This document shows positions 36,684 through 48,265 of a stretch of 64,000 bases of DNA, piece after piece (position 1 is the stretch's first letter; each line of letters begins with the position of its first letter). The notes under the pieces were generated by a model. The model saw only the letters and a list, made by a program, of their open reading frames with translations, made no database searches and was not told the DNA's origin. Made by a program: the position numbers and the translations under genes. Source of the DNA: Stutzerimonas kirkiae (GTDB taxonomy: Bacteria > Pseudomonadota > Gammaproteobacteria > Pseudomonadales > Pseudomonadaceae); assembly GCF_004327335.1 (NCBI RefSeq), contig NZ_QJUO01000008.1, positions 1-64,000 on the forward strand, written 5' to 3'.

Positions 36684-37091
36684 ATGGCGACTTCCTATCT
36701 TGAACACAATGCGGCGCTCATGGCGCACCTGCGCGATATCCTGGTCGCCGTTGGGGAGAACCAGCAGGTGGAAGAGGAAAGCCATGCCCTGTTTCTCGAG
36801 CGCTTCGATGAGGTATTGCACGATCTGCGGCAGGAGGAGCAGGAGCACTATCTTGGGCAGGAGGTGATCTGCCAGGTTTTCCAGCGCTATCCACAGATTG
36901 CCCATCTGGTTCCGCGTGACCTGCTCTGGTTCTTCGGTGGCGACTGCCTGCATTTCATGCCGGATGAGGAAATCGCCATTTTCCAGGCGGTGGATGAGCG
37001 CCGCTTCGAGGCGCAAGAGGCCGGGCAGGATTTTGACTGGGTGCGGGAGCTGCAACTGATGGCGCTGCCAGAGAACAGTCCCCGGCACTGA
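36684..37091 (+). CDS. Conserved hypothetical protein upstream of mtnA
   Basis: 135 residues, acidic and largely helical. I recognise it as the short conserved protein that stands beside mtnA and gyrA in other pseudomonads, with RYPQIAHLVPRDLLWFFGGD and CLHFMPDEEIAIFQ as its best conserved parts. No catalytic motif, signal peptide or membrane segment is visible. ATG at 36684; upstream in-frame codons lie in the divergent promoter region. Function unknown. Confidence 0.8.
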   Translation: MATSYLEHNAALMAHLRDILVAVGENQQVEEESHALFLERFDEVLHDLRQEEQEHYLGQEVICQVFQRYPQIAHLVPRDLLWFFGGDCLHFMPDEEIAIFQAVDERRFEAQEAGQDFDWVRELQLMALPENSPRH

Positions 37092-37099
37092 TGAGTCCT

Positions 37100-37235
37100 G
37101 TGCTTTTACATGCCGGAAAGAGCGCCTGAGGCTGGAGTAAAACGGGGGAAGCCGTGCGCTTCATCCTGCGCTCCAGCCTCCAGCGCTTTTGTCGAAGCGC
37201 CTTGCCTGCGGAATAACGATATGGCGTGATGGCCC
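37100..37235 (+). repeat. Palindromic dispersed repeat R1, copy E
   Basis: The most degenerate copy: CCGGAAAGAGCGCCTGAGGC, then CTCCAGCCTCCAGCGCTTTT, TCGAAGCGCCTTGCC, and GGAATAACGATATGGCGTGA at the end. It sits in the gap before mtnA. Confidence 0.7.
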
Positions 37236-37285
37236 GGCTTGCCACTATGGGTATAATCGCCGCCTTTTGCATAGGGGAATACGCC

Positions 37286-38362
37286 ATGCGCGAGCGTCTG
37301 CTGGCGGCGGAGAAGGTCAAGTCCATCGACTGGCGGGAAGGGCGGCTTTATCTGCTGGATCAGCGCCGATTACCGCAGGAAAGCGTATGGCACTGCTATG
37401 ACACGGCCACTGGCGTGGTACAGGCCATCCGCTCCCTGGTGGTGCGTGGAGCCTCGGCCATTGGCATCAGTGCCGCCTATGCTGTCGTGCTCGGCCTGCG
37501 TGCCCGGCTCGAAGCCGGCGGCGACTGGCGTGGCGCGCTCGAAGAGGATTTCCAGCACCTGGAGGCTTCGCGCAGTACCGCCGCCAACCTGCACTGGGCG
37601 CTACGGCAGATGCGCGAGCGGCTCGACCGTTGCCGTCCCGGCGAGTCGCCGCTGTTGGCGCTGGAGCGGCAGGCCATCGAGATTCACCAGAGTGACCGCG
37701 AAGCCAACCTGGTCATCGCCCAGCTCGGCCTGGAGGCCATCCGCAAGTACCAGGGCCATGCGCAGAACCTGCTGACCCATGGCAATGCCGGCGCGCTGGC
37801 CAGCGGCGGTTTCGGCACGGCACTGGGAGTGGTACGGGCTGCCAGTCAGGAAGAGCTGGTGGAGTGCGTCTATGTCGATGAAACCCGTCCCCGCCTGCAG
37901 GGCTCGCGCCTGACCGCCTGGGAACTGGGGGTCGAGCGGATTCCGGTGTTGTTGAACGCCGATGCGGCGGCGGCGCACCTGATGAAGGTACGCGGGGTGA
38001 CCTGGGTGATCGTCGGTGCCGACCGCATCGCTGCCAATGGTGATGTGGTGAGCCAGATCGGTACCTACCAGTTGGCGGTGCTGGCCATGCACCACGGTGT
38101 GCGGTTCATGGTCGCGGCGCCCAGTTCGAGTATCGACATGACACTGGAAACGGCTGAACTGCTGGACCTGGAGGAGCGTGGCGACGATGAGTTGCTGGAG
38201 TTCGATGGGCAACGCATGGCGCTTGGCGTCGAGGTGTTCAACCCGGCCTTCGACGTGACGCCGGCGGACCTGATCGACCTGATCGTCACGGAAAAAGGCA
38301 TCGTCGAGCGCCCGACCAGCGAGAAGATGGCGGCGCTCATGAGCCGCAAGCATCTGCACTGA
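37286..38362 (+). CDS. mtnA: MtnA-family methylthioribose-1-phosphate isomerase homologue with altered active site
   Basis: 358 residues, the normal MtnA length, in its conserved place before gyrA. MtnA isomerises methylthioribose-1-phosphate in methionine salvage using a cysteine and an aspartate. The aspartate segment [10 protein letters not shown] is kept. The cysteine motif, normally THCN, reads THGN here (Gly166, codon GGC). VRGAPAIG has become VRGASAIG, and NKIGTY has become SQIGTY. The frame is intact throughout, so the protein is probably made but may be inactive or changed in function. The ATG at 37286 follows AGGGGAA. Confidence 0.88.
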   Translation: MRERLLAAEKVKSIDWREGRLYLLDQRRLPQESVWHCYDTATGVVQAIRSLVVRGASAIGISAAYAVVLGLRARLEAGGDWRGALEEDFQHLEASRSTAANLHWALRQMRERLDRCRPGESPLLALERQAIEIHQSDREANLVIAQLGLEAIRKYQGHAQNLLTHGNAGALASGGFGTALGVVRAASQEELVECVYVDETRPRLQGSRLTAWELGVERIPVLLNADAAAAHLMKVRGVTWVIVGADRIAANGDVVSQIGTYQLAVLAMHHGVRFMVAAPSSSIDMTLETAELLDLEERGDDELLEFDGQRMALGVEVFNPAFDVTPADLIDLIVTEKGIVERPTSEKMAALMSRKHLH

Positions 38363-38407
38363 TCCACTCTCCATGAGCGTGCCGATGGATGGTTTGCCGT
38401 TTTCACC

Positions 38408-38670
38408 CAGTTGCCGGATTGGCAATAAAGTGTCTGGCTTCAGGGTCGTAGAGCGCGATCTCGGGAGCATCGTCCCTGTGCGAATGCCCGGCGGCGGGAC
38501 GGGGCACGCGTGAATACATCCCTGTAGCTCTTCGCCGCCATCCCTGGCGGCGAAGGTCCCGTCCCGCCACCGGGCATCGGCACAGCCACTCTCGGCGGCG
38601 CCTGAAGGAAAGAGCCAACGAAACCGCAAGCTTTGCGGGTGATTCGGTACTGTTTCGTTCAGGCGCCACG
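38408..38670 (+). repeat. Large palindromic repeat R3, copy 2
   Basis: Opposite-orientation copy of 21150-21386, sharing CTCGGGAGCATCGTCCCTGT, CACGCGTGAATA/CATCC, CTCTTCGCCGCCATCCCTGG and GAAACCGCAAGC. The central palindrome spans about 38481-38579. Confidence 0.75.
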
Positions 38671-38856
38671 GGTATTCGCCGCGAGCACGGTCAGCCCCGC
38701 GCCGAGACCTTCGCCGGCAGAGCGCCTCCGTATTCATATGGGCGACGGGTTCATGGGTGTTTCGTCGCGGGCTGGCCGGGCTCGCGACTCCACGGCCGGA
38801 TGAGCACCGCTAACAGGTCCGGCAAACCGCACACACTATTGCCAATCCGTTCGCAA
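38412..38856. mobile_element. Possible MITE-like element enclosing R3 copy 2
   Basis: CGGATTGGCAATAAAGTGT near 38412-38432 recurs inverted as ACACTATTGCCAATCCG near 38835-38852. These bound about 445 bases that contain R3 copy 2 and no open gene. A similar end, AACACTACTGCCAATCC, adjoins copy 1 at about 21359. The region fills most of the 648-base gap between mtnA and gyrA; the last 150 bases should contain the gyrA promoter. Confidence 0.45.
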
Positions 38857-39010
38857 CACGGCATGGCATCGGTCGGCCCCGTGACCATGAGCCGAGGCTT
38901 CATGCGATCGCCCTGGCGTGGGCGCCTTGCCTGCTCCTGCGCTGGCTTGCCTTGTGTTACTATCGCCGGCTTATCGCAGGACCCTGCTGACTACAAGGAA
39001 CCAGGCTTCC

Positions 39011-41758
<2,748 letters not shown>

Positions 41759-41858
41759 CCGCGTCGCGGCCACAGGCTCTGAGGCCCTGTGGCCGCGATG
41801 GCGCCGCGATGGCCCCGCATCGTGCGGGGTGGACAAGATCATTTGAGCGAGAGTGGAT

Positions 41859-42944
41859 GTGAGCAAGCGAGCCTTTAATTTCTGCGCCGGCCCGGCCGCG
41901 CTTCCGGAAACCGTGCTGCAGCGTGCACAGGCGGAACTCCTCGACTGGCACGGCAAGGGCCTGTCGGTGATGGAGATGAGCCATCGCAGCGAGGAATACG
42001 TCGCCATCGCCGAGAAGGCCGAGCAGGACCTGCGCGACCTGCTGGCGATACCTTCGAACTACAAGGTACTGTTCCTGCAGGGCGGCGCCAGCCAGCAGTT
42101 CGCCGAGATTCCGCTGAACCTGCTGCCAGAGGATGGCGTCGCCGACTATATCGATACCGGTATCTGGTCGCGCAAGAGCATTGAGGAAGCGCGCCGCTTC
42201 GGCAACGTCAATCTCGCCGCCAGCGCCAAGCCCTACGACTACTTCGCCATTCCGGGGCAGAACGAGTGGCAACTGAGCGAAGGTGCCGCCTATGTGCACT
42301 ACGCCAGCAACGAAACCATCGGCGGCCTGCAGTTCGACTGGATTCCCGAAACCGGTGACGTGCCGCTGGTGGTGGATATGTCTTCGGACATTCTCTCGCG
42401 CCCGCTGGACGTGTCCCGCTTCGGCCTGATCTACGCCGGTGCGCAGAAGAACATCGGGCCTTCCGGGCTGGTGGTGGTGATCGTCCGCGAAGATCTGCTG
42501 GGCCGTACCCGCAGCACCTGCCCGACCATGCTCGACTACAAGGTAGCCGCCGACAACGGGTCGATGTACAACACGCCGGCGACCTTCTCCTGGTACCTCT
42601 CGGGGCTGGTCTTCGAGTGGCTGAAGGAGCAGGGTGGCGTCGAGGCCATGGGCCAGCGCAACCGCGCCAAGCAGGAACTGCTCTACGGCGTCATCGACCG
42701 CAGCGAGTTCTATACCAATCCGGTCAGCCACAATGCCCGTTCCTGGATGAACGTGCCGTTCCGTCTGGCCGACGAGCGCCTGGACAAGGCCTTCCTGGCC
42801 GGCGCCGAGACGCGTGGACTGCTCAACCTCAAGGGGCATCGTTCGGTGGGCGGTATGCGCGCTTCCATCTACAACGCGACCGGCCTGGATGCGGTGCAGG
42901 CGCTGGTCGCCTATATGGCCGAGTTCGAGAAGGAGCATGGCTGA
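41859..42944 (+). CDS. serC: Phosphoserine aminotransferase
   Basis: 361 residues. It converts 3-phosphohydroxypyruvate to phosphoserine and also serves pyridoxal phosphate synthesis. The N-terminus RAFNFCAGPAALPETVL and the PLP-lysine segment YAGAQKNIGPSG are diagnostic. A GTG at 41859 (V/M-SKRAFNF) fits the family; a second GTG two codons earlier is possible. The stop overlaps the pheA start (TGATG). Confidence 0.95.
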   Translation: MSKRAFNFCAGPAALPETVLQRAQAELLDWHGKGLSVMEMSHRSEEYVAIAEKAEQDLRDLLAIPSNYKVLFLQGGASQQFAEIPLNLLPEDGVADYIDTGIWSRKSIEEARRFGNVNLAASAKPYDYFAIPGQNEWQLSEGAAYVHYASNETIGGLQFDWIPETGDVPLVVDMSSDILSRPLDVSRFGLIYAGAQKNIGPSGLVVVIVREDLLGRTRSTCPTMLDYKVAADNGSMYNTPATFSWYLSGLVFEWLKEQGGVEAMGQRNRAKQELLYGVIDRSEFYTNPVSHNARSWMNVPFRLADERLDKAFLAGAETRGLLNLKGHRSVGGMRASIYNATGLDAVQALVAYMAEFEKEHG

Positions 42945-44041
42945 TGAGCGAAGCCGATCAGCTCAAGGCGCTGCGCCTGCGCATCGACAACCTGGATGAG
43001 CGGCTGCTCGAACTGATCAGCGAGCGTGCCCGCTGTGCCCAGGAAGTGGCGCGGGTGAAGACCGCTGCGCTGCCCGAAGGCGAGCAACCGGTATTCTATC
43101 GCCCGGAGCGCGAGGCCTGGGTGCTCAAGCACATCATGGAACTGAACAAGGGGCCGCTGGACAACGAGGAAGTGGCGCGGCTGTTCCGCGAGATCATGTC
43201 TTCCTGCCTGGCCCTGGAGCAGCCGCTGCGCGTGGCCTACCTCGGCCCGGAGGGGACCTTCTCGCAAGCGGCGGCACTCAAGCATTTCGGCCAGTCGGTG
43301 CTGAGCAAGCCGATGGCGGCGATCGACGAGGTGTTCCGCGAAGTGGTCGCCGGCGCGGTGAATTTTGGCGTGGTGCCGGTGGAGAACTCCACCGAGGGCG
43401 CGGTCAACCACACCCTGGACAGCTTCCTCGAGCACGACATCGTCATCTGTGGCGAGGTCGAACTGCGTATCCACCATCACCTGCTGGTGGGCGAAACCAC
43501 CAGGACCGACCGCATCACCCGCATCTACTCCCATGCCCAGTCGCTGGCACAGTGCCGCAAGTGGCTCGATGCGCATTACCCGAACGTCGAGCGCGTGGCG
43601 GTTTCCAGCAACGCCGACGCCGCCAGGCGGGTCAAGAGCGAATGGAACAGCGCGGCCATCGCCGGCGACATGGCGGCGCAACTCTATGGCCTGACGCGCA
43701 TCGCGGAAAAGATCGAGGACCGTCCGGACAACTCCACGCGCTTCCTGATCATCGGCAACCAGGAAGTGCCGCCGACCGGTGACGACAAGACCTCACTGAT
43801 CGTTTCCATGCGCAACAAGCCGGGCGCGCTGCATGAACTGCTGCTGCCATTCCATGCCAACGGCATCGACCTGACCCGTATCGAAACCCGTCCATCGCGC
43901 AGCGGCAAATGGACCTATGTGTTCTTCATCGACTGCATGGGCCATCACCAGGACCCGCTGGTCAAGGACGTGCTGGAAAAGATCAACGGCGAAGCGGTGG
44001 CGTTGAAGGTCCTGGGTTCCTATCCTAAGGCGGTTCTCTGA
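42944..44041 (+). CDS. pheA: Bifunctional chorismate mutase/prephenate dehydratase
   Basis: 365 residues, the P-protein. The chorismate mutase domain (about 1-90) has LRLRIDNLDERLLELISERA. The prephenate dehydratase domain (about 95-275) begins RVAYLGPEGTFSQAA and carries the TRF motif in STRFLIIGN. The ACT domain (about 285-365) has GALHELLLPFHANGIDLTRI, with ESRP-like ETRPS for phenylalanine feedback. It makes phenylpyruvate. The catalytic landmarks are intact, unlike the AroA domain downstream. Confidence 0.96.
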   Translation: MSEADQLKALRLRIDNLDERLLELISERARCAQEVARVKTAALPEGEQPVFYRPEREAWVLKHIMELNKGPLDNEEVARLFREIMSSCLALEQPLRVAYLGPEGTFSQAAALKHFGQSVLSKPMAAIDEVFREVVAGAVNFGVVPVENSTEGAVNHTLDSFLEHDIVICGEVELRIHHHLLVGETTRTDRITRIYSHAQSLAQCRKWLDAHYPNVERVAVSSNADAARRVKSEWNSAAIAGDMAAQLYGLTRIAEKIEDRPDNSTRFLIIGNQEVPPTGDDKTSLIVSMRNKPGALHELLLPFHANGIDLTRIETRPSRSGKWTYVFFIDCMGHHQDPLVKDVLEKINGEAVALKVLGSYPKAVL

Positions 44042-44043
44042 TC

Positions 44044-44130
44044 GCAGCCGCAAGCCTCAAGCCTCAAGCTGCAAGTGGGTCGGCCTGAGTCTTGGAGCTT
44101 GCGGCTTGAAGCTTGAAGCTTGAGGCTTAC
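44044..44130. repeat. Palindromic AAGCTTGAAGCTTG-type repeat between pheA and hisC
   Basis: CGCAAGCCTCAAGCCTCAAG on the left pairs with CTTGAAGCTTGAGGCTTAC on the right around GTGGGTCGGCCTGAGTC. It occupies nearly the entire gap between two genes of one operon, and ends three bases before the hisC ATG, so the hairpin may affect hisC translation. Confidence 0.75.
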
Positions 44131-44132
44131 TT

Positions 44133-45242
44133 ATGTCATGTGATTTCCTCGCCCTGGCGCAGCCAGGCGTACAGCAATTGTCCCCCTACGTCACGGGCAA
44201 GCCGATCAGTGAGCTGGCGCGCGAGCTCGGTATCGACCCGGGCGAGATCGTCAAGCTGGCCAGCAACGAAAACCCGCAAGGCCCCAACCCTCGCGTACTG
44301 CAAGCCATCGAACAGGCGCTGGCGGAATTGACCCGCTACCCCGATGGCGGTGGCTACGAACTCAAGCGCAAGCTCTCCGAGCGTTTCGATATCGATCCGG
44401 CCGGGATAACCCTGGGCAACGGCTCCAACGACATCATCGACATCGTTGCCCGTGCCTTTCTCGGGCCTGGTAGCAATGCGGTCTACAGTGCCCACGCCTT
44501 CGCCGCCTATCCCATTTCGACTCAGGCGGTGGGTGCCGGGAGCAAGGTGGTTCCGGCCATCGACTACGGCCATGACCTGGATGGCATGCTGGCCGCCATC
44601 GACGCGCAGACCCGCGTGATCTTCGTCGCCAACCCGAACAACCCGACCGGCACCTGGTTCGGCCCGCAGGCGCTGGAGGATTTCCTCGCCCGCGTGCCGG
44701 AGGATGTGCTGGTGGTGCTGGACGAGGCCTATATCGAATACGCCAGCGGCGACGACCTGCCGGATGGCCTGGGTTACCTGTCGCGGCATGCCAACCTGCT
44801 GGTGTCGCGCACTTTTTCCAAGGCTTATGGCTTGGGTGCCTTGCGTGTCGGCTACGGGGTCAGTTCGCCGCGCATCGCCGACGTGCTCAATCGCGTACGG
44901 CAGCCGTTCAACGTCAACTCGCTGGCCCAGGCGGCCGCCTGTGCGGCCCTGGACGACCAGGAGTACCTGCGTCGCGGTCGTGAAATCAATGAGGCCGGCA
45001 AGCGCCAACTGGAACAGGGCTGCGCGGCGCTGGGGTTGTCGTGGATCGTCTCCCGCGGCAATTTCATCGCGGTGAATGTCGGCCGCGATGCCGCTCCGGT
45101 CAACCAGGGGCTGCTGCGCGAGGGCGTGATCGTACGGCCGATCGCCGGCTACGGCATGCCGGAATTCCTGCGTGTCTCCATCGGTACCGAACGGGAGAAC
45201 GCACGCTTCCTCGCTGCCCTGGGCAAGGTGCTGGCTTCGTGA
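44133..45242 (+). CDS. hisC: Histidinol-phosphate/aromatic aminotransferase
   Basis: 369 residues of class I/II aminotransferases. VKLASNENPQGPNPRV, the NPNNPTGTW binding loop, VLDEAYIEY and the PLP-lysine segment SRTFSKAYGLGALR are present. In this operon (second hisC copy in pseudomonads) it probably also transaminates phenylpyruvate or arogenate precursors. The ATG at 44133 lies right after the repeat. The end overlaps the next gene (GTGA). Confidence 0.93.
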   Translation: MSCDFLALAQPGVQQLSPYVTGKPISELARELGIDPGEIVKLASNENPQGPNPRVLQAIEQALAELTRYPDGGGYELKRKLSERFDIDPAGITLGNGSNDIIDIVARAFLGPGSNAVYSAHAFAAYPISTQAVGAGSKVVPAIDYGHDLDGMLAAIDAQTRVIFVANPNNPTGTWFGPQALEDFLARVPEDVLVVLDEAYIEYASGDDLPDGLGYLSRHANLLVSRTFSKAYGLGALRVGYGVSSPRIADVLNRVRQPFNVNSLAQAAACAALDDQEYLRRGREINEAGKRQLEQGCAALGLSWIVSRGNFIAVNVGRDAAPVNQGLLREGVIVRPIAGYGMPEFLRVSIGTERENARFLAALGKVLAS

Positions 45243-47437
45243 AACCGGCAGCGGGCTTCGGCCGCGTGCTGGTGATCGGGCTGGGCCTGATTGGCGGCTC
45301 CTTTGCCAAGGGCCTGCGCGCCAGTGGCTTGTGCCGGGAAGTGACAGGTTTCGATCTCGATCCTCAGACGCGGCGCCTGGCCGTGGAACTCGGTGTGGTG
45401 GATCGCTGCCCGGAAACCCTGGAAGAGGCCTGCCGCGAGGCCGACCTGATCCAGTTGGCGGTGCCGATACTCGCCATGGAGCGCCTGCTGCGGACCCTGG
45501 CATTGCTGGAGCTGGACATCGAGCGCATCGTGCTGACCGATGTCGGCAGCGCCAAGGGCAGTGTGGTGCGCTGCGCCGCCGAAGCCTTCGGTCGCAATCT
45601 GCCGCGTTTCGTGCCGGGCCATCCCATCGCCGGCTCGGAGCAGAGTGGCGTCGGCGCCGCCAATCCGGCCTTGTTCCGCCGCCACAAGGTGATCCTCACG
45701 CCGCAAACCGATACCGATCCTGGCGCCCTGGCGCTGGTCGACCGGGCATGGCGGGTGCTGGGGGCGGATGTCGAGCACATGCAGGTCGAGCATCACGACG
45801 AAGTCCTGGCGGCCACCAGCCATCTGCCGCATCTGCTGGCCTTCGGCCTGGTCGATTCGCTGGCCAGGCGCCATGAGAACCTGGAGATATTCCGCTATGC
45901 CGCGGGCGGCTTCCGCGACTTCACGCGGATCGCCGGCAGTGATCCGGTGATGTGGCACGATATCTTCCTGGCCAACCGGGATGCCGTACTGGCGACCCTG
46001 GACGAGTTCCAGGCCGATCTCGATCTATTGCGCGAGGCGATGGTCGAAAAGGACGGCCACCACCTGCTGGGGGTGTTCACTCGGGCCAGGGCGGCGCGCG
46101 AGCATTTCGGCAAGATCCTGGCAGGCCGCGCCTATGCCGAGGATGAATATGCGGCAGCACTGGGCATACGGATCGAGCCTGTCGCCGCGCTGCGGGGTGA
46201 AGCCCCGGTGCCGGGGGACAAAGGCATTGCGCAAAGCGCGATCGTATTGGCGGCGCTGGCCGAGGGCAGCAGCGAAATAAGCGGCTTTCGTGCCGCCGAA
46301 GCTTCCCTGGCGACCCTCCAGGCCTTCCGCGATATGGGCGTGGTCATCGAAGGCCCGCAGCAGGGCCGGCTGATCATCCATGGTGTCGGCCTGCATGGTT
46401 TGCAGGCGCCGCCCGGGCCGCTCTATCTCGGTGGTTCCGCCAGTGCCATGGGGATGCTGGCCGGTCTGCTGGCGGCGCAGCGCTTCGATTGCATGCTGAC
46501 CGGTGATGCCGCGCTGAGCCGGCAGCCCATGGGCGATGTCGTCGAGCCGCTGTGCGAGATGGGGGCGAGCATTTCCCTGCACGACGGCCATGCCCCGATC
46601 CGCATCAGGGGCGGCCAGGCTCTGGTCGGGATCGACCGGTCGCATCTGCGACAGGCCGCGCCAGCTCTCCTGATGGCTGGCCTGTATGCCTCCGGCAATA
46701 CCCGTGTCAGTGTCGTGGCGCGCCAACAGGGCGAGTTGCTCGGCGGGTTCGGCTGTCCTGTGCGGATAGAGGCGGGCGGACTGGCGCTTGCGGCTGGCCA
46801 TGCCCTGGTGGCGCAACGCCTGGATATCCCCGGGGATGCCTCGATGGCGCTTGCTCTGGCGGTCGCGGCCAGTCTGGCGGCGGGCTCGGAGCTGACCCTG
46901 GAGGCCGTTGCGATGACGCCGGCGTTGGACGCCGGGTTGACGCTGCTGGGGCGTATGGGGGCGAATATCCGTCTGCTGCGCAGGGGCTATGTCGCAGGTG
47001 TCCCGGTGGCTTCTATCGCGGTGAGCGGTGCCGGACTGCGGGGGGGCGATGTGCCGCCCGACTGTCTGCCGATAATCGCTGCGGAGTTGCCGGTTCTGCT
47101 GGTGGCGGCGGCCTGCGCCAGCGGAACCAGCCGCTTTTCGGGGATCGGCGCGCTGCAAGGGCTGGAGCGGCTTCGGCTTCGCTATACCCTCGATGCATTG
47201 CTCGAACTCGGTATCAGGGTGGTCGTCGACGAAGAGCAACTGACACTCGAGGGGGGCGCCCTCGCAGGGCGCAAGGTCGCCGCCAACCGGGATCTGCATG
47301 TGGCAATGGCCTTGTGCATCGCAGGGTCGCATACCGGTGGCGGGCTGCAGATAGATGAGTGCCCGGCATCCGTGCGCGACTTCATCGAACTTGCCGAGCG
47401 ATTCGGCATGAATATCAAGACAGAGGCTGGTTTATGA
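45239..47437 (+). CDS. tyrA: TyrA prephenate dehydrogenase fused to a degenerate AroA (EPSP synthase) domain
   Basis: 732 residues. TyrA (about 1-300) is intact, with the NAD loop GLGLIGGS and catalytic [11 protein letters not shown]. The AroA half (about 310-725) keeps length and fold landmarks but has lost its active site: VPGDKSISHR is [13 protein letters not shown](S/A)GT(S/A)MR is LGGSASAMG (397-405), KRPM is RQPM, and the catalytic Asp before EFP/ELP is Ala615. VKESDR is LQGLER (639-644), and GDHRIAM is RDLHVAM (684-690). No stop or frameshift interrupts it. A GTG at 45239 overlaps hisC. AroA activity is unlikely, so a separate aroA should exist. Confidence 0.9.
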   Translation: MKPAAGFGRVLVIGLGLIGGSFAKGLRASGLCREVTGFDLDPQTRRLAVELGVVDRCPETLEEACREADLIQLAVPILAMERLLRTLALLELDIERIVLTDVGSAKGSVVRCAAEAFGRNLPRFVPGHPIAGSEQSGVGAANPALFRRHKVILTPQTDTDPGALALVDRAWRVLGADVEHMQVEHHDEVLAATSHLPHLLAFGLVDSLARRHENLEIFRYAAGGFRDFTRIAGSDPVMWHDIFLANRDAVLATLDEFQADLDLLREAMVEKDGHHLLGVFTRARAAREHFGKILAGRAYAEDEYAAALGIRIEPVAALRGEAPVPGDKGIAQSAIVLAALAEGSSEISGFRAAEASLATLQAFRDMGVVIEGPQQGRLIIHGVGLHGLQAPPGPLYLGGSASAMGMLAGLLAAQRFDCMLTGDAALSRQPMGDVVEPLCEMGASISLHDGHAPIRIRGGQALVGIDRSHLRQAAPALLMAGLYASGNTRVSVVARQQGELLGGFGCPVRIEAGGLALAAGHALVAQRLDIPGDASMALALAVAASLAAGSELTLEAVAMTPALDAGLTLLGRMGANIRLLRRGYVAGVPVASIAVSGAGLRGGDVPPDCLPIIAAELPVLLVAAACASGTSRFSGIGALQGLERLRLRYTLDALLELGIRVVVDEEQLTLEGGALAGRKVAANRDLHVAMALCIAGSHTGGGLQIDECPASVRDFIELAERFGMNIKTEAGL

Positions 47438-48120
47438 GCGCAGATATATCCGTCATCACCATCGATGGCCCGAGCGGCTCTGGCAAGGGGACGGTGGCGA
47501 CGCTGCTGGCCAGGCAACTGGGATGGAACTTCCTGGATTCGGGGGCGCTGTATCGCATACTGGCGCTCGCTGCGCAAAAGCATGGCATTGCCCTGGATGA
47601 CGAAGAGCGACTCGCCGTTCTGGCCGCCCGTCTCGATGTGCGTTTCGGTGCGGAGGGCGAAGGGAAGGGCGCTGCCATTCTCCTCGAGGGGGATGATGTC
47701 AGCGAAGCCATTCGCAATGAGTCCGTCGGTGCCGGGGCATCCAGGGTCGCGGCACTGCCGGCGATACGCGCGGCACTGCTGCAGCGGCAGAAGGATTTTC
47801 GCCAGGCACCGGGGCTGGTGGCCGATGGCCGGGACATGGGAACGGTGGTGTTCGCCGATGCCCGGCTGAAGATATTCCTCACCGCCAGCGCCGAGGAAAG
47901 GGCACGTCGCCGCTTTCTGCAGTTGAAGGCCAAGGGCGATGATGTTAATCTCGCGAGTCTTATCGATGAGATACGTGCGCGCGACGAGCGTGATACGCAG
48001 CGTGCCGTGGCACCCCTGAAGCCGGCTGGCGATGCCGTGCTGCTGGACTCCACGGCACTTTCCATCGAGCAGGTGCTTGCAAGCATTCTGAGCGAGGCCG
48101 CCAGTCGCGGCCTCGCCTGA
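47434..48120 (+). CDS. cmk: Cytidylate kinase
   Basis: 228 residues. Walker A is [10 protein letters not shown], with [12 protein letters not shown] and the lid region [10 protein letters not shown] typical of bacterial CMP kinase. It phosphorylates CMP and dCMP. The ATG overlaps the tyrA-aroA stop (ATGA). Active-site residues appear conserved, so sequence decay in this operon is limited to the AroA domain and mtnA. Confidence 0.95.
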   Translation: MSADISVITIDGPSGSGKGTVATLLARQLGWNFLDSGALYRILALAAQKHGIALDDEERLAVLAARLDVRFGAEGEGKGAAILLEGDDVSEAIRNESVGAGASRVAALPAIRAALLQRQKDFRQAPGLVADGRDMGTVVFADARLKIFLTASAEERARRRFLQLKAKGDDVNLASLIDEIRARDERDTQRAVAPLKPAGDAVLLDSTALSIEQVLASILSEAASRGLA

Positions 48121-48265
48121 TGAGGGACCGCTGCCGCGGTCCGTCGAAAAGAAGGCATGCGGAAATCCAGACCCTGTTCCGCGGGCCTTTTATTAATGAG
48201 TCAACCCATATCGTCTGGGATATGGAGATTGGGCGGAACCCCGCCTGAAAACAGCAGGAATAAAC

